Assembly: GCF_015546965.1 (NCBI RefSeq)
Contig: NZ_JADMUF010000006.1
Location: forward strand, 1-62,500
Reading direction: 5' to 3'
Source: Collinsella aerofaciens
Lineage (GTDB): Bacteria; Actinomycetota; Coriobacteriia; Coriobacteriales; Coriobacteriaceae
DNA: 62,500 nucleotides
In this document: in pieces, positions 9,111 through 18,039 of the stretch
Layout of the letters: each line of letters starts with the position of its first letter
Position numbering within the stretch: the stretch's first letter is position 1
Translations under genes and position numbers: made by a program
The notes under the pieces: model-generated
What the model was told of the DNA's origin: nothing
Database searches by the model: none
What the model saw: only the letters and a program-made list of their open reading frames with translations

Positions 9111-10559
9111 TTAGCGGCGTTCGAGGACCGCTACGGTTTCGGTGTGGTCGGTATGGGGGAACATGTCGACTGGCGTGATCTTGAGCAGGCGATAGCCTCC
9201 GTCGAGGAGCTGGTGCAGGTCGCGCTCTTGGGTCACGGGGTTGCAGCTGATATAGGTGATGCGGCGCGGCTTAAGTGCGCAGGCAGCTTCGAGGAACTCG
9301 GGGGTGGAGCCGGCACGCGGCGGGTCGATGGAAAGGACATCGATCTGCTCGTTGTTGTCGGCGGCATCTAGGATGTAATCGGTGGCATCGTCGGCCATAA
9401 ACCAAGCGCTGCGGGTGAGGCCGTTGAGCTCGGCATTGCGGCGTGCGTCGGCAATGCCCGCCGGGTTGCGCTCCACGCCGAGCAGCATAATGCCGATCCC
9501 CTTGTTCTGGGCATCTTTAGCTGCGCAAAGACCGATGGTACCGCTACCGCAGTAAGCATCCATAAGCACATCGCCCTGCTGCAGGTCCATGCCGTCAATC
9601 GCGAGCTGATAGAGCTGCTCGGTCTGCTGCGGATTGGTCTGATAGAACGCGGTGGGGGAGATATCGAATTCGCAACCGAGCAGCTGGTCGCGCATGCACT
9701 CGGCGCCATAGACGATACGAGTCTCCTCGCCCAAGATGGCGTTACCGGGACGGCCATTGATATTTTGGGCAACGGTGACGATATGCGGATCGAGTGCCGC
9801 CACGGCTTCAAAGAACTCCTGTGCATGCGGTAAGTCACGCTGGGCGGTCACGAGCGTAACCATGACCTGGTCGGTACGCCAACCGCAGCGGACGACGGCA
9901 TAGCGGAGCAAGCCCAGATGCTTGTCCTCGTTAAAGGCGGGAATGTGCAGGCGCTCAGCTTCACGCGCGATGCCGTTAAGAATTTGTCGGGCGCCCGGTG
10001 CCTCGACGGGGCATTCGGGTACGGCAACGATCTTGTGCGTGCCGCGCTCAAAGAAACCGCAACGGACGGCGCCCTCCTTACCGGGAGCAAAGGGAGTGGC
10101 AGCCTTATGACGAAAGCCACGCGGCGCAGGATATTTGCCCGGGTCGCCCAGGGTGACGCCCATACCGCGAATGGGGTCGACGCTAATACCCTCACGCTCG
10201 CAAAGAGCAGCAAAAAGCTCCTCCATAGCAGCCTGCTTGGCGGCGAGCTGCTTCTTATAAGGACGATTGAGCGCCGTACACCCACCGCAAGCTTTCATGA
10301 TCGAACAGGGAGACTTGGGGTCCACAGCCTTACGCGCAGACGAAACCTGATCTTTATGCGAGCGCTTGGAGCGAGTCTGAGATGCCTTATCCTCGTTCCG
10401 ACGAGAGCCGGGACGCTTGGCCTTAGCCTTGCCCTTGGCCGACTTACCCTTTGCGCCCTGAGACGACTTGGATTTCTTAGAAGATTTTTTCTCTTCCGAC
10501 CCCTCAGCTGCCTCGATCAAAGCACGACGAGCCTTACGCTCCGCACGAGATTCTGCCAT
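9111..10559 (-). CDS. 23S rRNA m5U methyltransferase family (RlmD/RlmCD/TrmA type)
   Basis: A SAM-dependent enzyme that methylates C5 of a uridine in RNA, most likely 23S rRNA. Motifs: iron-sulfur cysteines C85-x5-C91-x2-C94 and C183, SAM loop DAYCGSGTIGL, IDPPRAG, and the catalytic cysteine in YISCNPVTQERDL. The length is 482 residues because of an unusual N-terminal arm: residues 1-80 are almost entirely Lys, Ser, Arg and Ala and look like a disordered RNA-binding tail. Whether it modifies U747, U1939 or both cannot be told from the sequence. It is transcribed alone toward the PHP gene. Confidence 0.9.
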   Translation of the reverse strand: MAESRAERKARRALIEAAEGSEEKKSSKKSKSSQGAKGKSAKGKAKAKRPGSRRNEDKASQTRSKRSHKDQVSSARKAVDPKSPCSIMKACGGCTALNRPYKKQLAAKQAAMEELFAALCEREGISVDPIRGMGVTLGDPGKYPAPRGFRHKAATPFAPGKEGAVRCGFFERGTHKIVAVPECPVEAPGARQILNGIAREAERLHIPAFNEDKHLGLLRYAVVRCGWRTDQVMVTLVTAQRDLPHAQEFFEAVAALDPHIVTVAQNINGRPGNAILGEETRIVYGAECMRDQLLGCEFDISPTAFYQTNPQQTEQLYQLAIDGMDLQQGDVLMDAYCGSGTIGLCAAKDAQNKGIGIMLLGVERNPAGIADARRNAELNGLTRSAWFMADDATDYILDAADNNEQIDVLSIDPPRAGSTPEFLEAACALKPRRITYISCNPVTQERDLHQLLDGGYRLLKITPVDMFPHTDHTETVAVLERR

Positions 10560-10665
10560 GAATTAACTCCACTATTAAATAAAAGAAAAGTCCGAAGTAA
10601 TTGTACCGTGCATTCAACGTGCCCGATTGGAGGGGACGCCTATTTAAGTCCCGAGCACGTTGTCT

Positions 10666-10804
10666 CCCGGAATGCCGGCAGCCGTCACGGTATTTTATTT
10701 GTCGCGAGTTCCGCACGAACAGGAGGCCACTTAATGTGGCCTCCGTCGTGAGCAGGACTGTAGAGCAGCAAATTAAATACCGTGACGGCTGCCGGCATTC
10801 CGGG
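10666..10804. repeat. 30-bp perfect inverted repeat with nested hairpin
   Basis: Bases 10666-10695 (beginning CCCGGAATGCCGGCAGCC) are exactly complementary to 10775-10804. Inside the 79-base loop is a second perfect stem, GGAGGCCAC (10722-10730) with GTGGCCTCC (10736-10744). A 15-base string AGGACTGTAGAGCAG occurs at 10754-10768 and again at 10844-10858, each followed by a short A/T stretch. This fills most of the 434-base gene-free stretch 10560-10993, which otherwise holds only the promoter for the ABC operon. No ORF here is credible. Confidence 0.85.
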
Positions 10805-10908
10805 TGCACCAACCTTGTGCTCCATGCGTGCTTTCCGTCTTGCGCAGGACTGTAGAGCAGGAAACTTAATTACGCGCCGCTCCCCGCCCACGCCGGGCAA
10901 CCTCTCCC

Positions 10909-10937
10909 TTGTACTTTATCAAGGTAGAGTGTATGAT
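10909..10937 (+). promoter_or_regulatory. sigma-70-type promoter of the amino-acid ABC operon
   Basis: A -35 box TTGTAC (10909-10914) and a -10 box TATGAT (10932-10937) are separated by exactly 17 bases, 57 bases before the start codon at 10994. A small palindrome, ACTTTA-N6-TAAAGT, lies between the promoter and the gene and could bind a repressor. Confidence 0.7.
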
Positions 10938-10993
10938 TCTGAACGTTACATGACTCACTTTACCTAACTAAAGTACCATCAAGGGGGAATGCC

Positions 10994-11854
10994 ATGAATA
11001 CCGATATGTCTCGTCGTCAGTTTGTTGGTCTAGCCGGTTCGCTCGCTACGGTTCTAGGCCTTGGCCTGGTAGGCTGCGGTGGTGGTGCCGGTAAGGGTTC
11101 CGCTGCCGGTTCTGCTGCAGCCAAGGACATGAAGGGCGCTGCGGAGTCCAAGAAGCTCGTGGTGGGCTTTGATAAGTCCTATCCTCCGTACGGCTTTGTG
11201 GGCGACGATGGCGAGTACACCGGCTTTGATCTCGATCTGGCCAAGGCTGTTGCCGATAAGCAGGGCTGGGAGGTCAAATACGAGGCCATCGACTGGGACG
11301 CCAAGGATACGCTGCTCAACTCCGGCGCCATCAACTGCATCTGGAACGGCTTTACCATGGAGGGCCGTGAGGACGACTACACGTTCTCCGAGCCGTACAT
11401 GCTCAACGAGCAGGTGCTGGTGGTCAAGAAGGATGCGGGCATCAAGGGCTGGGACGATCTTGCCGGCAAGACTGTGATTACCCAGACTGATTCCGCTGCG
11501 CAGGACGTGCTTGAGGGTGACCAGAAGGATCTGGCGGCGACGTTTGCCACGCTCGACACGATCGGCGAGTACAACACGGCCTTTATGCAGCTCGAGAGCG
11601 GCGCGGTCGATGCCGTGGCTTGCGACCTTTCGATTGCCCAGTATCAGCTTGCCGCCAAGCCCGATGCCTATACGCAGCTTGATGAGCCGCTGTCCAGCGA
11701 GCACTACGCCGTCGGCTTTAAGAAGGGCGACACCAAGTCGGCCGACGCCGTGACCGAGTCGCTCAAGGCGCTCTACGAGGACGGCACGGTTAAGGACCTG
11801 TGCGACAAGTATTCAAGCTATGGTCTATCTTTCGATAATTGGGTGCTCAAGTAA
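10994..11854 (+). CDS. amino-acid ABC transporter substrate-binding lipoprotein
   Basis: A 286-residue family 3 solute-binding protein that would capture a polar amino acid outside the membrane. The N-terminus has a twin-arginine-like motif (SRRQFVGLAG) and a lipobox ending at Cys28 (GLVGC), so it is probably a lipid-anchored, possibly Tat-exported protein. The binding domain starts LVVGFDKSYPPYGFVGDDGEYTGFD, typical of glutamine/cystine/polar amino-acid binders. AAGGGGG precedes the ATG. Its stop codon overlaps the permease start (TAATG), so the three ABC genes form one operon. The ligand is not predictable. Confidence 0.93.
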   Translation: MNTDMSRRQFVGLAGSLATVLGLGLVGCGGGAGKGSAAGSAAAKDMKGAAESKKLVVGFDKSYPPYGFVGDDGEYTGFDLDLAKAVADKQGWEVKYEAIDWDAKDTLLNSGAINCIWNGFTMEGREDDYTFSEPYMLNEQVLVVKKDAGIKGWDDLAGKTVITQTDSAAQDVLEGDQKDLAATFATLDTIGEYNTAFMQLESGAVDAVACDLSIAQYQLAAKPDAYTQLDEPLSSEHYAVGFKKGDTKSADAVTESLKALYEDGTVKDLCDKYSSYGLSFDNWVLK

Positions 11855-12507
11855 TGTCTATTCAGGTCATGATGCAGATGCTTGGCCAGGGTTTCTTGGT
11901 CAGTTTGCAGTTGTTTGTGCTGACGCTGTTGGGGTCGATTCCGCTGGGAATCCCCGTGGCGTTTATGCGCATGAGCAAAATTGCGCCGCTCCGCTGGATT
12001 GCGCGCATCTATATCTCGGTCATGCGCGGTACGCCGCTCATGCTGCAGATGTTTGCCATCTACTTTGCCCCGTATTACGTGTTTGGTATTTCGCTCACGC
12101 CCGATTCCAAGTGGACGGCGTGCGTTGTGGCGTTCATCATCAACTACGCCGGTTACTTTGCCGAGATCTATCGCTCGGGCCTGCAGTCAATTCCGCGCGG
12201 TCAATACGAGGCTGCCGAGGTGCTGGGCTACTCGCGCGTGCAGACGTTTCTGTATATCGTGATGCCGCAGGTCGCCAAGCGTATTCTGCCGGCGATGGGC
12301 AACGAGATCATCACGCTGGTCAAGGACACGTCGCTGGCGTTTGCCATTGGCGTGGGCGAGATGTTCTCGACGGCCAAGGCGCTGGTCGCCTCGCAGGTGA
12401 GCATGGTGCCGTTTGCGATCGCGGCGCTGATTTACTGGGTCTTTAACTTTGTGGTCGAGATGCTGCTGGGCGCCGCCGAAAAGAAGCTGGACTATTATCA
12501 TGACTAA
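11854..12507 (+). CDS. amino-acid ABC transporter permease (HisM/GlnP type)
   Basis: A 217-residue membrane permease with several hydrophobic segments and the EAA loop that contacts the ATPase (QYEAAEVLGYSRVQTFLYIVMPQ). The motif RGTPLMLQMF is typical of the polar amino-acid uptake family. The start at 11854 uses an ATG overlapping the upstream TAA by one base; a TTG-started extension from 11839 is less likely. It is the only permease in the operon, so it probably works as a homodimer. Confidence 0.93.
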   Translation: MSIQVMMQMLGQGFLVSLQLFVLTLLGSIPLGIPVAFMRMSKIAPLRWIARIYISVMRGTPLMLQMFAIYFAPYYVFGISLTPDSKWTACVVAFIINYAGYFAEIYRSGLQSIPRGQYEAAEVLGYSRVQTFLYIVMPQVAKRILPAMGNEIITLVKDTSLAFAIGVGEMFSTAKALVASQVSMVPFAIAALIYWVFNFVVEMLLGAAEKKLDYYHD

Positions 12508-13264
12508 CTCAGTGATGAAAATCGAAAGCGCACGTAAGGCGTTTGGCGGCAATGAGGTGCTCAAGGATATCTCGCTTGAGGTGAAGCGTGGCGAGGTTGT
12601 GGCGATTATCGGACCTTCGGGTGGCGGTAAGTCCACGCTGCTGCGCTGCGCCACGCTGCTCGAGACACTCGACGGAGGCTCACTCTCGTTTGGCGACCTT
12701 GCCGTTGCGACGGATGCGGGTTCGGGCGCGGTCTATGCGAAGGGCGATGTGCCCAAGCAAACGCGCTCGCGATTCGGCCTGGTGTTCCAAAATTACAACC
12801 TGTTCCCGCACTATACCGTGATGAAAAACATCACCGATGCTCCGATTCGCGTGCTCAAGCGTCCGCGCGAGCAGGCGGAAGCCCGCGCTCACGAGCTGAT
12901 TGCGCAAATGGGGCTGACGGGAAACGAGAACAAGGTGCCGTGTGAGCTTTCGGGCGGTCAGCAGCAGCGCGTGAGTATTGCCCGCGCCTTGGCGCTCGAC
13001 CCGGAGATCCTGTTCTTTGACGAGCCGACCTCGGCACTCGATCCCGAGCTGACGGCCGAGGTGCTGCGTGTCATTAAGGACCTTGCCGCGCAGAATATGA
13101 CGATGGTGATTGTGACCCACGCAATGCAGTTTGCGCGCGATGTTGCCGACCGCGTGGTCTTTATGGATGGCGGTCGTATTGTCGAGGAGGGTCCTGCCGA
13201 GCAGGTCATCGACCATCCGCGCGAGCAGCGCACCCGTGAGTTCTTGAGCCGTATCGAGGGATAG
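12500..13264 (+). CDS. amino-acid ABC transporter ATP-binding protein (GlnQ type)
   Basis: A 254-residue ABC ATPase with Walker A GPSGGGKST, the Q-loop in VFQNYNLFPHYTV, signature LSGGQQQRVSIARAL, Walker B EILFFDEPTSALD and the switch His in VTHAM. It is closest to GlnQ/HisP-type importers. An insertion of about 15 residues (VATDAGSGAVYAKGD) sits between Walker A and the Q-loop. The start at 12500 overlaps the end of the permease by 8 bases, showing translational coupling. Confidence 0.95.
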   Translation: MTNSVMKIESARKAFGGNEVLKDISLEVKRGEVVAIIGPSGGGKSTLLRCATLLETLDGGSLSFGDLAVATDAGSGAVYAKGDVPKQTRSRFGLVFQNYNLFPHYTVMKNITDAPIRVLKRPREQAEARAHELIAQMGLTGNENKVPCELSGGQQQRVSIARALALDPEILFFDEPTSALDPELTAEVLRVIKDLAAQNMTMVIVTHAMQFARDVADRVVFMDGGRIVEEGPAEQVIDHPREQRTREFLSRIEG

Positions 13265-13297
13265 GCTCAGGTATTTACTCAACTATTAATTGAGGCG

Positions 13298-13335
13298 AAG
13301 CCGCCGCAGGTCTTACGGTCTGTGGCGGCTTTTTG
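13298..13335 (+). terminator. terminator of the amino-acid ABC operon
   Basis: A 12-bp stem (AAGCCGCCGCAG with CTGTGGCGGCTT, one G-T pair) is followed by TTTTT. Confidence 0.9.
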
Positions 13336-13574
13336 TTTGCATCGACGGGGTTCAATAATCGCCTCACAAGCTTGTCTCTTCCTCTCGCCGCCTGTATTCA
13401 TACGTGCGCCGAAAGGTATGCATGGACAGCCGCCCGTGAGGGTAGGGTGGTGGCATAGGACATTTGGAGGGTGAGTCGGCTCGGCTGCCGACCATGCTGC
13501 TCCCGGGACGGCACCGACCGCGAACTCTCCCCGTTGGCGTCGCGCAATGCGCGCGGCCCTGCAAGGAGGTCATC
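13336..13574 (+). other. gene-free leader before EF-G2
   Basis: This is a G/C-rich, repeat-poor stretch between the ABC terminator and EF-G2. It holds a few short palindromes (for example GTCGGC-N6-GCCGAC near 13473) and the AAGGAGGT ribosome site just before 13575. I recognise no riboswitch or gene. An upstream in-frame ATG at 13464 lacks a ribosome site. Confidence 0.4.
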
Positions 13575-15650
13575 ATGGGTGCTCCCAAGACCGGTAACGT
13601 AAGGAACGTGGTGCTCGTAGGCCAAGGCGGGGTGGGCAAGACTTCACTCGCCGAGGCCATGCTCCACCTTTCCGGCAAGACCGCCCGCCTGGGCGGCCAC
13701 GACGGCACCAAGCCCACGCTCGACTATGACCCCGAAGAGGTCAAGCGTTCATTTTCTATCTCGACGACCATCGCGCCGATCGATTGGAAGGGCGCCCGCA
13801 TCAACGTGCTCGATGCCCCGTGCTACCCCGATTTTATCGGCGACGCCTTTGCCGCGATGAGCGTCTGCGAGACGGCGCTGTTCGTGGTCGACGCCGAGGC
13901 CGGCCCGCAGCCGACGACGGTTAAGCTTTGGTACGCCGCCGAGGACCTGCGCCTGGCGCGCGCGGTGTTCGTAAACCGCCTGTCGCGTCCCGAGGCCAGC
14001 TTTACGACCACGATGGGCCTGCTGCAGGAACGTTTTGGTACGCGTTTGGGTGCCGTGACCCTCCCCTGGGGCGAGGGCGAGGACTTTGACGGCATTATCG
14101 ACCTGGTGCGTATGAAGGCGCGCCACTGCAACGGCGCCGAGGCAGTTGAGTCGGAGATTCCCGAGGAGTATCGTGCCCAGGCCGAGGAAGCCCACGACCA
14201 TCTGTGCGAGCTGGTGGCCGAGGCTGACGACGAACTGATGATGAAGTACCTGGAAGGCGAGGAGACGCTGACGCAGGAGGAGCTTGAAGGCCTGCTGTCG
14301 AAGGCGATCGCCGAGCGCATCTTTGTGCCGGTTTTTGCGGGCGATTGCATTAAGGAGCAGGGCGTCAACTCGCTGATGGACGACATCGCCACGTACTTCC
14401 CGGCGCCGACGGACTACGGCGAGATGCCGCTCATCGACGGCGATTCGCTTAAGATCTCGAGTGACGATGACCGTCCGGTGGCATTTGTGTTTAAGACGCT
14501 GGCCGATCCGCAGCAGGGTCGCATCAGCTTTATCAAGGTGCTGACGGGCACGCTTGAGCCGGGTCTTGAGCTGATCAACGCGCGTACCCGCAAGGGCGAC
14601 CGTCTGGCTCACCTGTATGTGATGTGCGGCCGCGACATGACCGAGGTCGGTCACGCCTATGCCGGCGACATTATCGTGGCACCCAAGCTGGCGGCCGAGA
14701 CGGGCGATACGCTCTCGATTACCGGCAAGGTCGAGGCTGCGGCGTTTAAGTTCCCCAACTCGCAGTACCGCATTGCCATCGAGGCCGAGAATCGCGGCGA
14801 CGAAGAGAAGCTCTACACGTTTATCGAGAAGGCCTGCAAGGCCGATCCGACCATGAGCATCGACCGCGACGAGGAGACGGGCCAGACTATCATCTCCGCC
14901 GTGGGTGAGGCACAGGTTTCGGTGCTGCTCAACCGTCTGGAGGACCGCACCAAGGTTGCCGCCAAGAGCGTGCCGATCCGTATTCCGTATCGTGAGACCA
15001 TTCGCCGCACGGCAAGTGCCCAGGGCCGCCACAAGAAGCAGACAGGCGGTGCCGGTCAGTACGGCGACTGCTGGCTGCGCGTGGAGCCGCTCATTGGGCC
15101 CGACGGCACGAGCGACGGCTATGAGTTTGTGGACGAGGTCGTGGGCGGCCGCATTCCGCGCTCGCTGATTCCCGCCGTGGACAAGGGCGTCCAGGAGACC
15201 ATGAAGGACGGTATTATTGCCGGCTATCCGCTCACGGGCATTCGTGTCGCGGTGTATGACGGCTCGTATCACAGCGTCGACTCCAACGAGATGGCGTTCC
15301 GCGCGGCGGCTCGCATCGGCCTGCGCAAGGCATGCGCCGATGCCGACCCGGTGGTGCTGGAGCCCATCGAGGAAATCACGGTGACTATCCCCGAGAGCTA
15401 CGCCGGCGCCGTGATGGGCGACATCTCGGCATCGCGCGGTCGCGTGACGGGCATGGAGACCGATGAGCGCGGCGACACCGTGGTCATCGCCCAGGCACCT
15501 CTCGCCGAGCTGACGGATTACTCGACGCGCCTGCGCTCTATCACGCGCGGCACAGGCGACTTTACCATGAAGCCCGCCGGCTACGAGCAGGTACCTTATG
15601 ACGTTCAGGCCAAGCTGGTCGAGCGCTATGAGGAGGGCCGCGCCAAGTAG
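13575..15650 (+). CDS. elongation factor G-like protein EF-G2
   Basis: A 691-residue five-domain GTPase related to the translocase EF-G, but a paralog rather than FusA. G1 is GQGGVGKTS instead of AHxDxGKTT, G3 is DAPCYPDF instead of DTPGHVDF, and the G4 NKxD is replaced by NRLSRPE. The EF-G domain IV/V region is intact (GRHKKQTGGAGQYGD, GGRIPRSLIPAVDKG, GDISASRGRVTGM). Actinobacterial EF-G2 proteins are of this type and their role in translation is uncertain. AAGGAGGT gives the start. It is transcribed alone. Confidence 0.9.
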   Translation: MGAPKTGNVRNVVLVGQGGVGKTSLAEAMLHLSGKTARLGGHDGTKPTLDYDPEEVKRSFSISTTIAPIDWKGARINVLDAPCYPDFIGDAFAAMSVCETALFVVDAEAGPQPTTVKLWYAAEDLRLARAVFVNRLSRPEASFTTTMGLLQERFGTRLGAVTLPWGEGEDFDGIIDLVRMKARHCNGAEAVESEIPEEYRAQAEEAHDHLCELVAEADDELMMKYLEGEETLTQEELEGLLSKAIAERIFVPVFAGDCIKEQGVNSLMDDIATYFPAPTDYGEMPLIDGDSLKISSDDDRPVAFVFKTLADPQQGRISFIKVLTGTLEPGLELINARTRKGDRLAHLYVMCGRDMTEVGHAYAGDIIVAPKLAAETGDTLSITGKVEAAAFKFPNSQYRIAIEAENRGDEEKLYTFIEKACKADPTMSIDRDEETGQTIISAVGEAQVSVLLNRLEDRTKVAAKSVPIRIPYRETIRRTASAQGRHKKQTGGAGQYGDCWLRVEPLIGPDGTSDGYEFVDEVVGGRIPRSLIPAVDKGVQETMKDGIIAGYPLTGIRVAVYDGSYHSVDSNEMAFRAAARIGLRKACADADPVVLEPIEEITVTIPESYAGAVMGDISASRGRVTGMETDERGDTVVIAQAPLAELTDYSTRLRSITRGTGDFTMKPAGYEQVPYDVQAKLVERYEEGRAK

Positions 15651-15684
15651 CGTGTGGCTTTGCCTGCAACATGCATGCCGATGC

Positions 15685-15720
15685 AAGGGCTGCTCTGGGC
15701 AATCCAGGGCGGCCCTTTTT
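15685..15720 (+). terminator. terminator after EF-G2
   Basis: A 14-bp stem (15685-15698 with 15704-15717, G-T pairs included) is followed by T residues. Confidence 0.85.
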
Positions 15721-15764
15721 GGTCCCCGGTGGGGTTGCAAATCGGTTCTTGTCGTGGCTTGGGG

Positions 15765-16730
15765 CTAGTTCCCCGAGGCCTGGTTGCGGCCGGTGACGTA
15801 GTCGATCCGAACGTGCGGCTGTAGGTTATAGCAGTACACGTGGAAGCACAGGGTCTTGCCGTGGTCCTCGACCGATTGCGCCTCAAGGCGCACACCGCGG
15901 CAGACAAGTTCCTCTTCGTTATACATGGGCGTGACGCGGTAGAGCACATGGTTGCCCGTGTCGCGGATGTAGCCGAGAATCTGCTCCTCAAACGGCAGCA
16001 TGCTCGTTTCGTTGAGATAGCGCGTGCCGGTGAGGAGATTTTTGCGGTTGGCGTTTTCGCCGCAGAGCGACCAGGCGATAAGGTGGCAGCGGTTGTAGAG
16101 GCTCTGGCCCGGAATAAAGTCGTAGCGCTGCTGGTGCCAACCGGCAGGATGGATACGCGAGATATCGCCGCGCTCGCCTTGACCGAGTGATTCGGGGCCC
16201 ACGCAGGCGAGTGCTTTGCGGGTGCGGCCCAGGCTGTCGAGCTTGGAGAACTTCTTAAAGCAGCCCTCTTCTGTAGCGCGCTCGTATTCATCGAGCGTGA
16301 ATGATGGTGTGCCGAGCGGGTGCGTGCTGTCGGCGCGAAGGGCAACGTAGGGGTTGCCGGCATAGTCGGGAATGCTGCTGAGATAAACACCGCGGGCGCG
16401 GTTGAGGTCGGGGTTTTCGACCTCGTCGATGGGGGTGGCGGCGCTGTTCTCGGCAACGTTGCCGTTGGTGTTGGTCGTGGTGGATTCGGAGCCATCGCCG
16501 GAGTCCTCGGAGCTCGCTGTTCCCGATTCGAGCCGGGCGACCAAGTCCGCTTCGTCGTCGGTGCGGTTGGGGCTCTCGCTTTGCTTCTCGGCCAGAGCCA
16601 CCGCCTGTTCATCGCTTTGCGGCGACAGCAGCTTGGGCGCTCCGTCGAGTGATCCCGTAAACAGCGCAAACCCCAGCACCACGGCGGTGCCGATGGAAAG
16701 TACTTGCTTGTAGGTGGACTTGCGCGACAT
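15765..16730 (-). CDS. secreted/membrane-anchored DNA/RNA non-specific endonuclease (EndA-like)
   Basis: A 321-residue protein with a hydrophobic N-terminal segment (10-28) that acts as signal or anchor, then a Ser/Thr/Asn/Glu-rich spacer to about 105, then a nuclease domain. The catalytic region reads YDFIPGQSLYNRCHLIAWSL, with the general-base His216 in an NRCHLIA version of the DRGH motif, followed by GENANRKNLLTGTRYLN with the metal-binding Asn. This is the Endonuclease_NS_2 type seen in streptococcal EndA and secreted DNases. It could degrade extracellular DNA or help DNA uptake. CAGGAG precedes the ATG. Confidence 0.88.
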   Translation of the reverse strand: MSRKSTYKQVLSIGTAVVLGFALFTGSLDGAPKLLSPQSDEQAVALAEKQSESPNRTDDEADLVARLESGTASSEDSGDGSESTTTNTNGNVAENSAATPIDEVENPDLNRARGVYLSSIPDYAGNPYVALRADSTHPLGTPSFTLDEYERATEEGCFKKFSKLDSLGRTRKALACVGPESLGQGERGDISRIHPAGWHQQRYDFIPGQSLYNRCHLIAWSLCGENANRKNLLTGTRYLNETSMLPFEEQILGYIRDTGNHVLYRVTPMYNEEELVCRGVRLEAQSVEDHGKTLCFHVYCYNLQPHVRIDYVTGRNQASGN

Positions 16731-16849
16731 TGAGGCTCCTGGATGGACGGTTGGGAATCTACCAGTCTAGCAGGAGCCGGCAGGGGTCGTTCTATCGAAC
16801 AAATACTCAAGATTTGGGATAGACGCTACTGATTCATTTGTCCCGCAGC

Positions 16850-17860
16850 CTAGATCGAGGTGGAGCCGAGCCAGTTGAGCTTGCACTCGAGAATGCGCTG
16901 CTCGCCGGGTTCGCCGCTGCCGTCAAGTAGGGCGAGCAGCATCTCGGCTGCTTCGCGACCTTCCTGGTCGACGGGCTCGATGATGGTGGAGACGGTCGGC
17001 GTGGTGAGATTAGTCCAGTCTTCGCAGTTGAGTCCCAAAAGGCCGATTTGCTGCGGAAGCAGATGGGCCATGGGCTGAAGCGCCTTGTAGACGCGGGGGA
17101 GCGCCCATTGGTTTTGGACAAAGATGAGCGTACGCTTGGCGGGATTGAACTTGAATTTAAAGTACTCGGTAAGCTCGTTGATTGACGGCTTGTTGTGATC
17201 GATGGGAATCGCTTTGTAGAGCTGCCCATTCGCGGCCAGCGCCTCGGCATACCCCTGAAAACGCTCCATGCGGGTGCGCATCTCGGTCATGTTGGCGGCA
17301 ATGGAAAAGAAATCTTCGTAGCCGGCGTCGAGGAGTGCCTGTGTGGCGTTGTACACGCCGTCGTAAAGGTTGGTTTTGATCCAGCTGGTACCTGGGCTAT
17401 AGATGGCCGCATCGAAAAAGACGACCGGCTTGCCGGCTCGTCTAATGCGGTCGTGCACGGCTTTGAAGTTTGCCGTGGGCTGGATGATAAAGCCATCGAC
17501 GCCCAGCGAGAGCATTTTGTCGACGTACATGAGCTCGGTCTCGGGGTTAAAGTTGCTCGTGCAAACGACCGTCTGGTAGCCCGCGGGGAGCATGACCTGC
17601 TCCATGCCATTGAGAACGAGCCCCGCCCATTTGTTGGTGTTATCCAAAATGATGATGGCGATGACGTGGGTTTGCTTGCCGGTGAGCGTCTGCGCTTGGG
17701 CGTTGGGAACGTATCCGAGTTCCTTAATGACGCGCGCGATTTTGTTCTGCGTCTTCTCGCTAAGCTTTTCTCGTTTGTCGTTGAGGTAATACGAGACGCT
17801 TGCCGTCGAGGTTCCCGCCTCTCGAGCGACGTCTGCGATCGTAACGCGCTGTTTTGCCAC
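16850..17860 (-). CDS. LacI-family transcriptional regulator
   Basis: A 336-residue repressor with an N-terminal helix-turn-helix (VTIADVAREAGTSTASVSYYLND) and hinge, then a periplasmic-binding-protein-like sugar sensor. A GTG start at 17860 is preferred because GGAAGGAG lies 6 bases upstream and the protein then begins directly before the DNA-binding helix. It is divergent from the six-gene PTS/transketolase operon, so it most likely represses that operon until the sugar or its phosphate binds. The effector is unknown. Confidence 0.9.
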   Translation of the reverse strand: MAKQRVTIADVAREAGTSTASVSYYLNDKREKLSEKTQNKIARVIKELGYVPNAQAQTLTGKQTHVIAIIILDNTNKWAGLVLNGMEQVMLPAGYQTVVCTSNFNPETELMYVDKMLSLGVDGFIIQPTANFKAVHDRIRRAGKPVVFFDAAIYSPGTSWIKTNLYDGVYNATQALLDAGYEDFFSIAANMTEMRTRMERFQGYAEALAANGQLYKAIPIDHNKPSINELTEYFKFKFNPAKRTLIFVQNQWALPRVYKALQPMAHLLPQQIGLLGLNCEDWTNLTTPTVSTIIEPVDQEGREAAEMLLALLDGSGEPGEQRILECKLNWLGSTSI

Positions 17861-18039
17861 AGCGACTCCTTCCGACAGATGAGCATTTTCCAACATGATG
17901 ACTTTGAGTCTTGGTGAGGGATGCGCTTCGGTGAGCGGTTTTATCCTTTCATATGAGTATGCAACAAATGCGGCATACGGGTGGGGTCGAAATTTGTGAC
18001 CGGCATGCGCATCTGCCGTCTACCGAGAAAATCAAATAC

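Noticed and set aside
13336-13574. Possible riboswitch before EF-G2
   Set aside because: Some short stems are present but none of the cobalamin, T-box, FMN or similar core motifs could be matched.
13749-15740. 663-codon minus-strand frame opposite EF-G2
   Set aside because: EF-G2 on the plus strand explains the sequence; the reverse translation is low-complexity.
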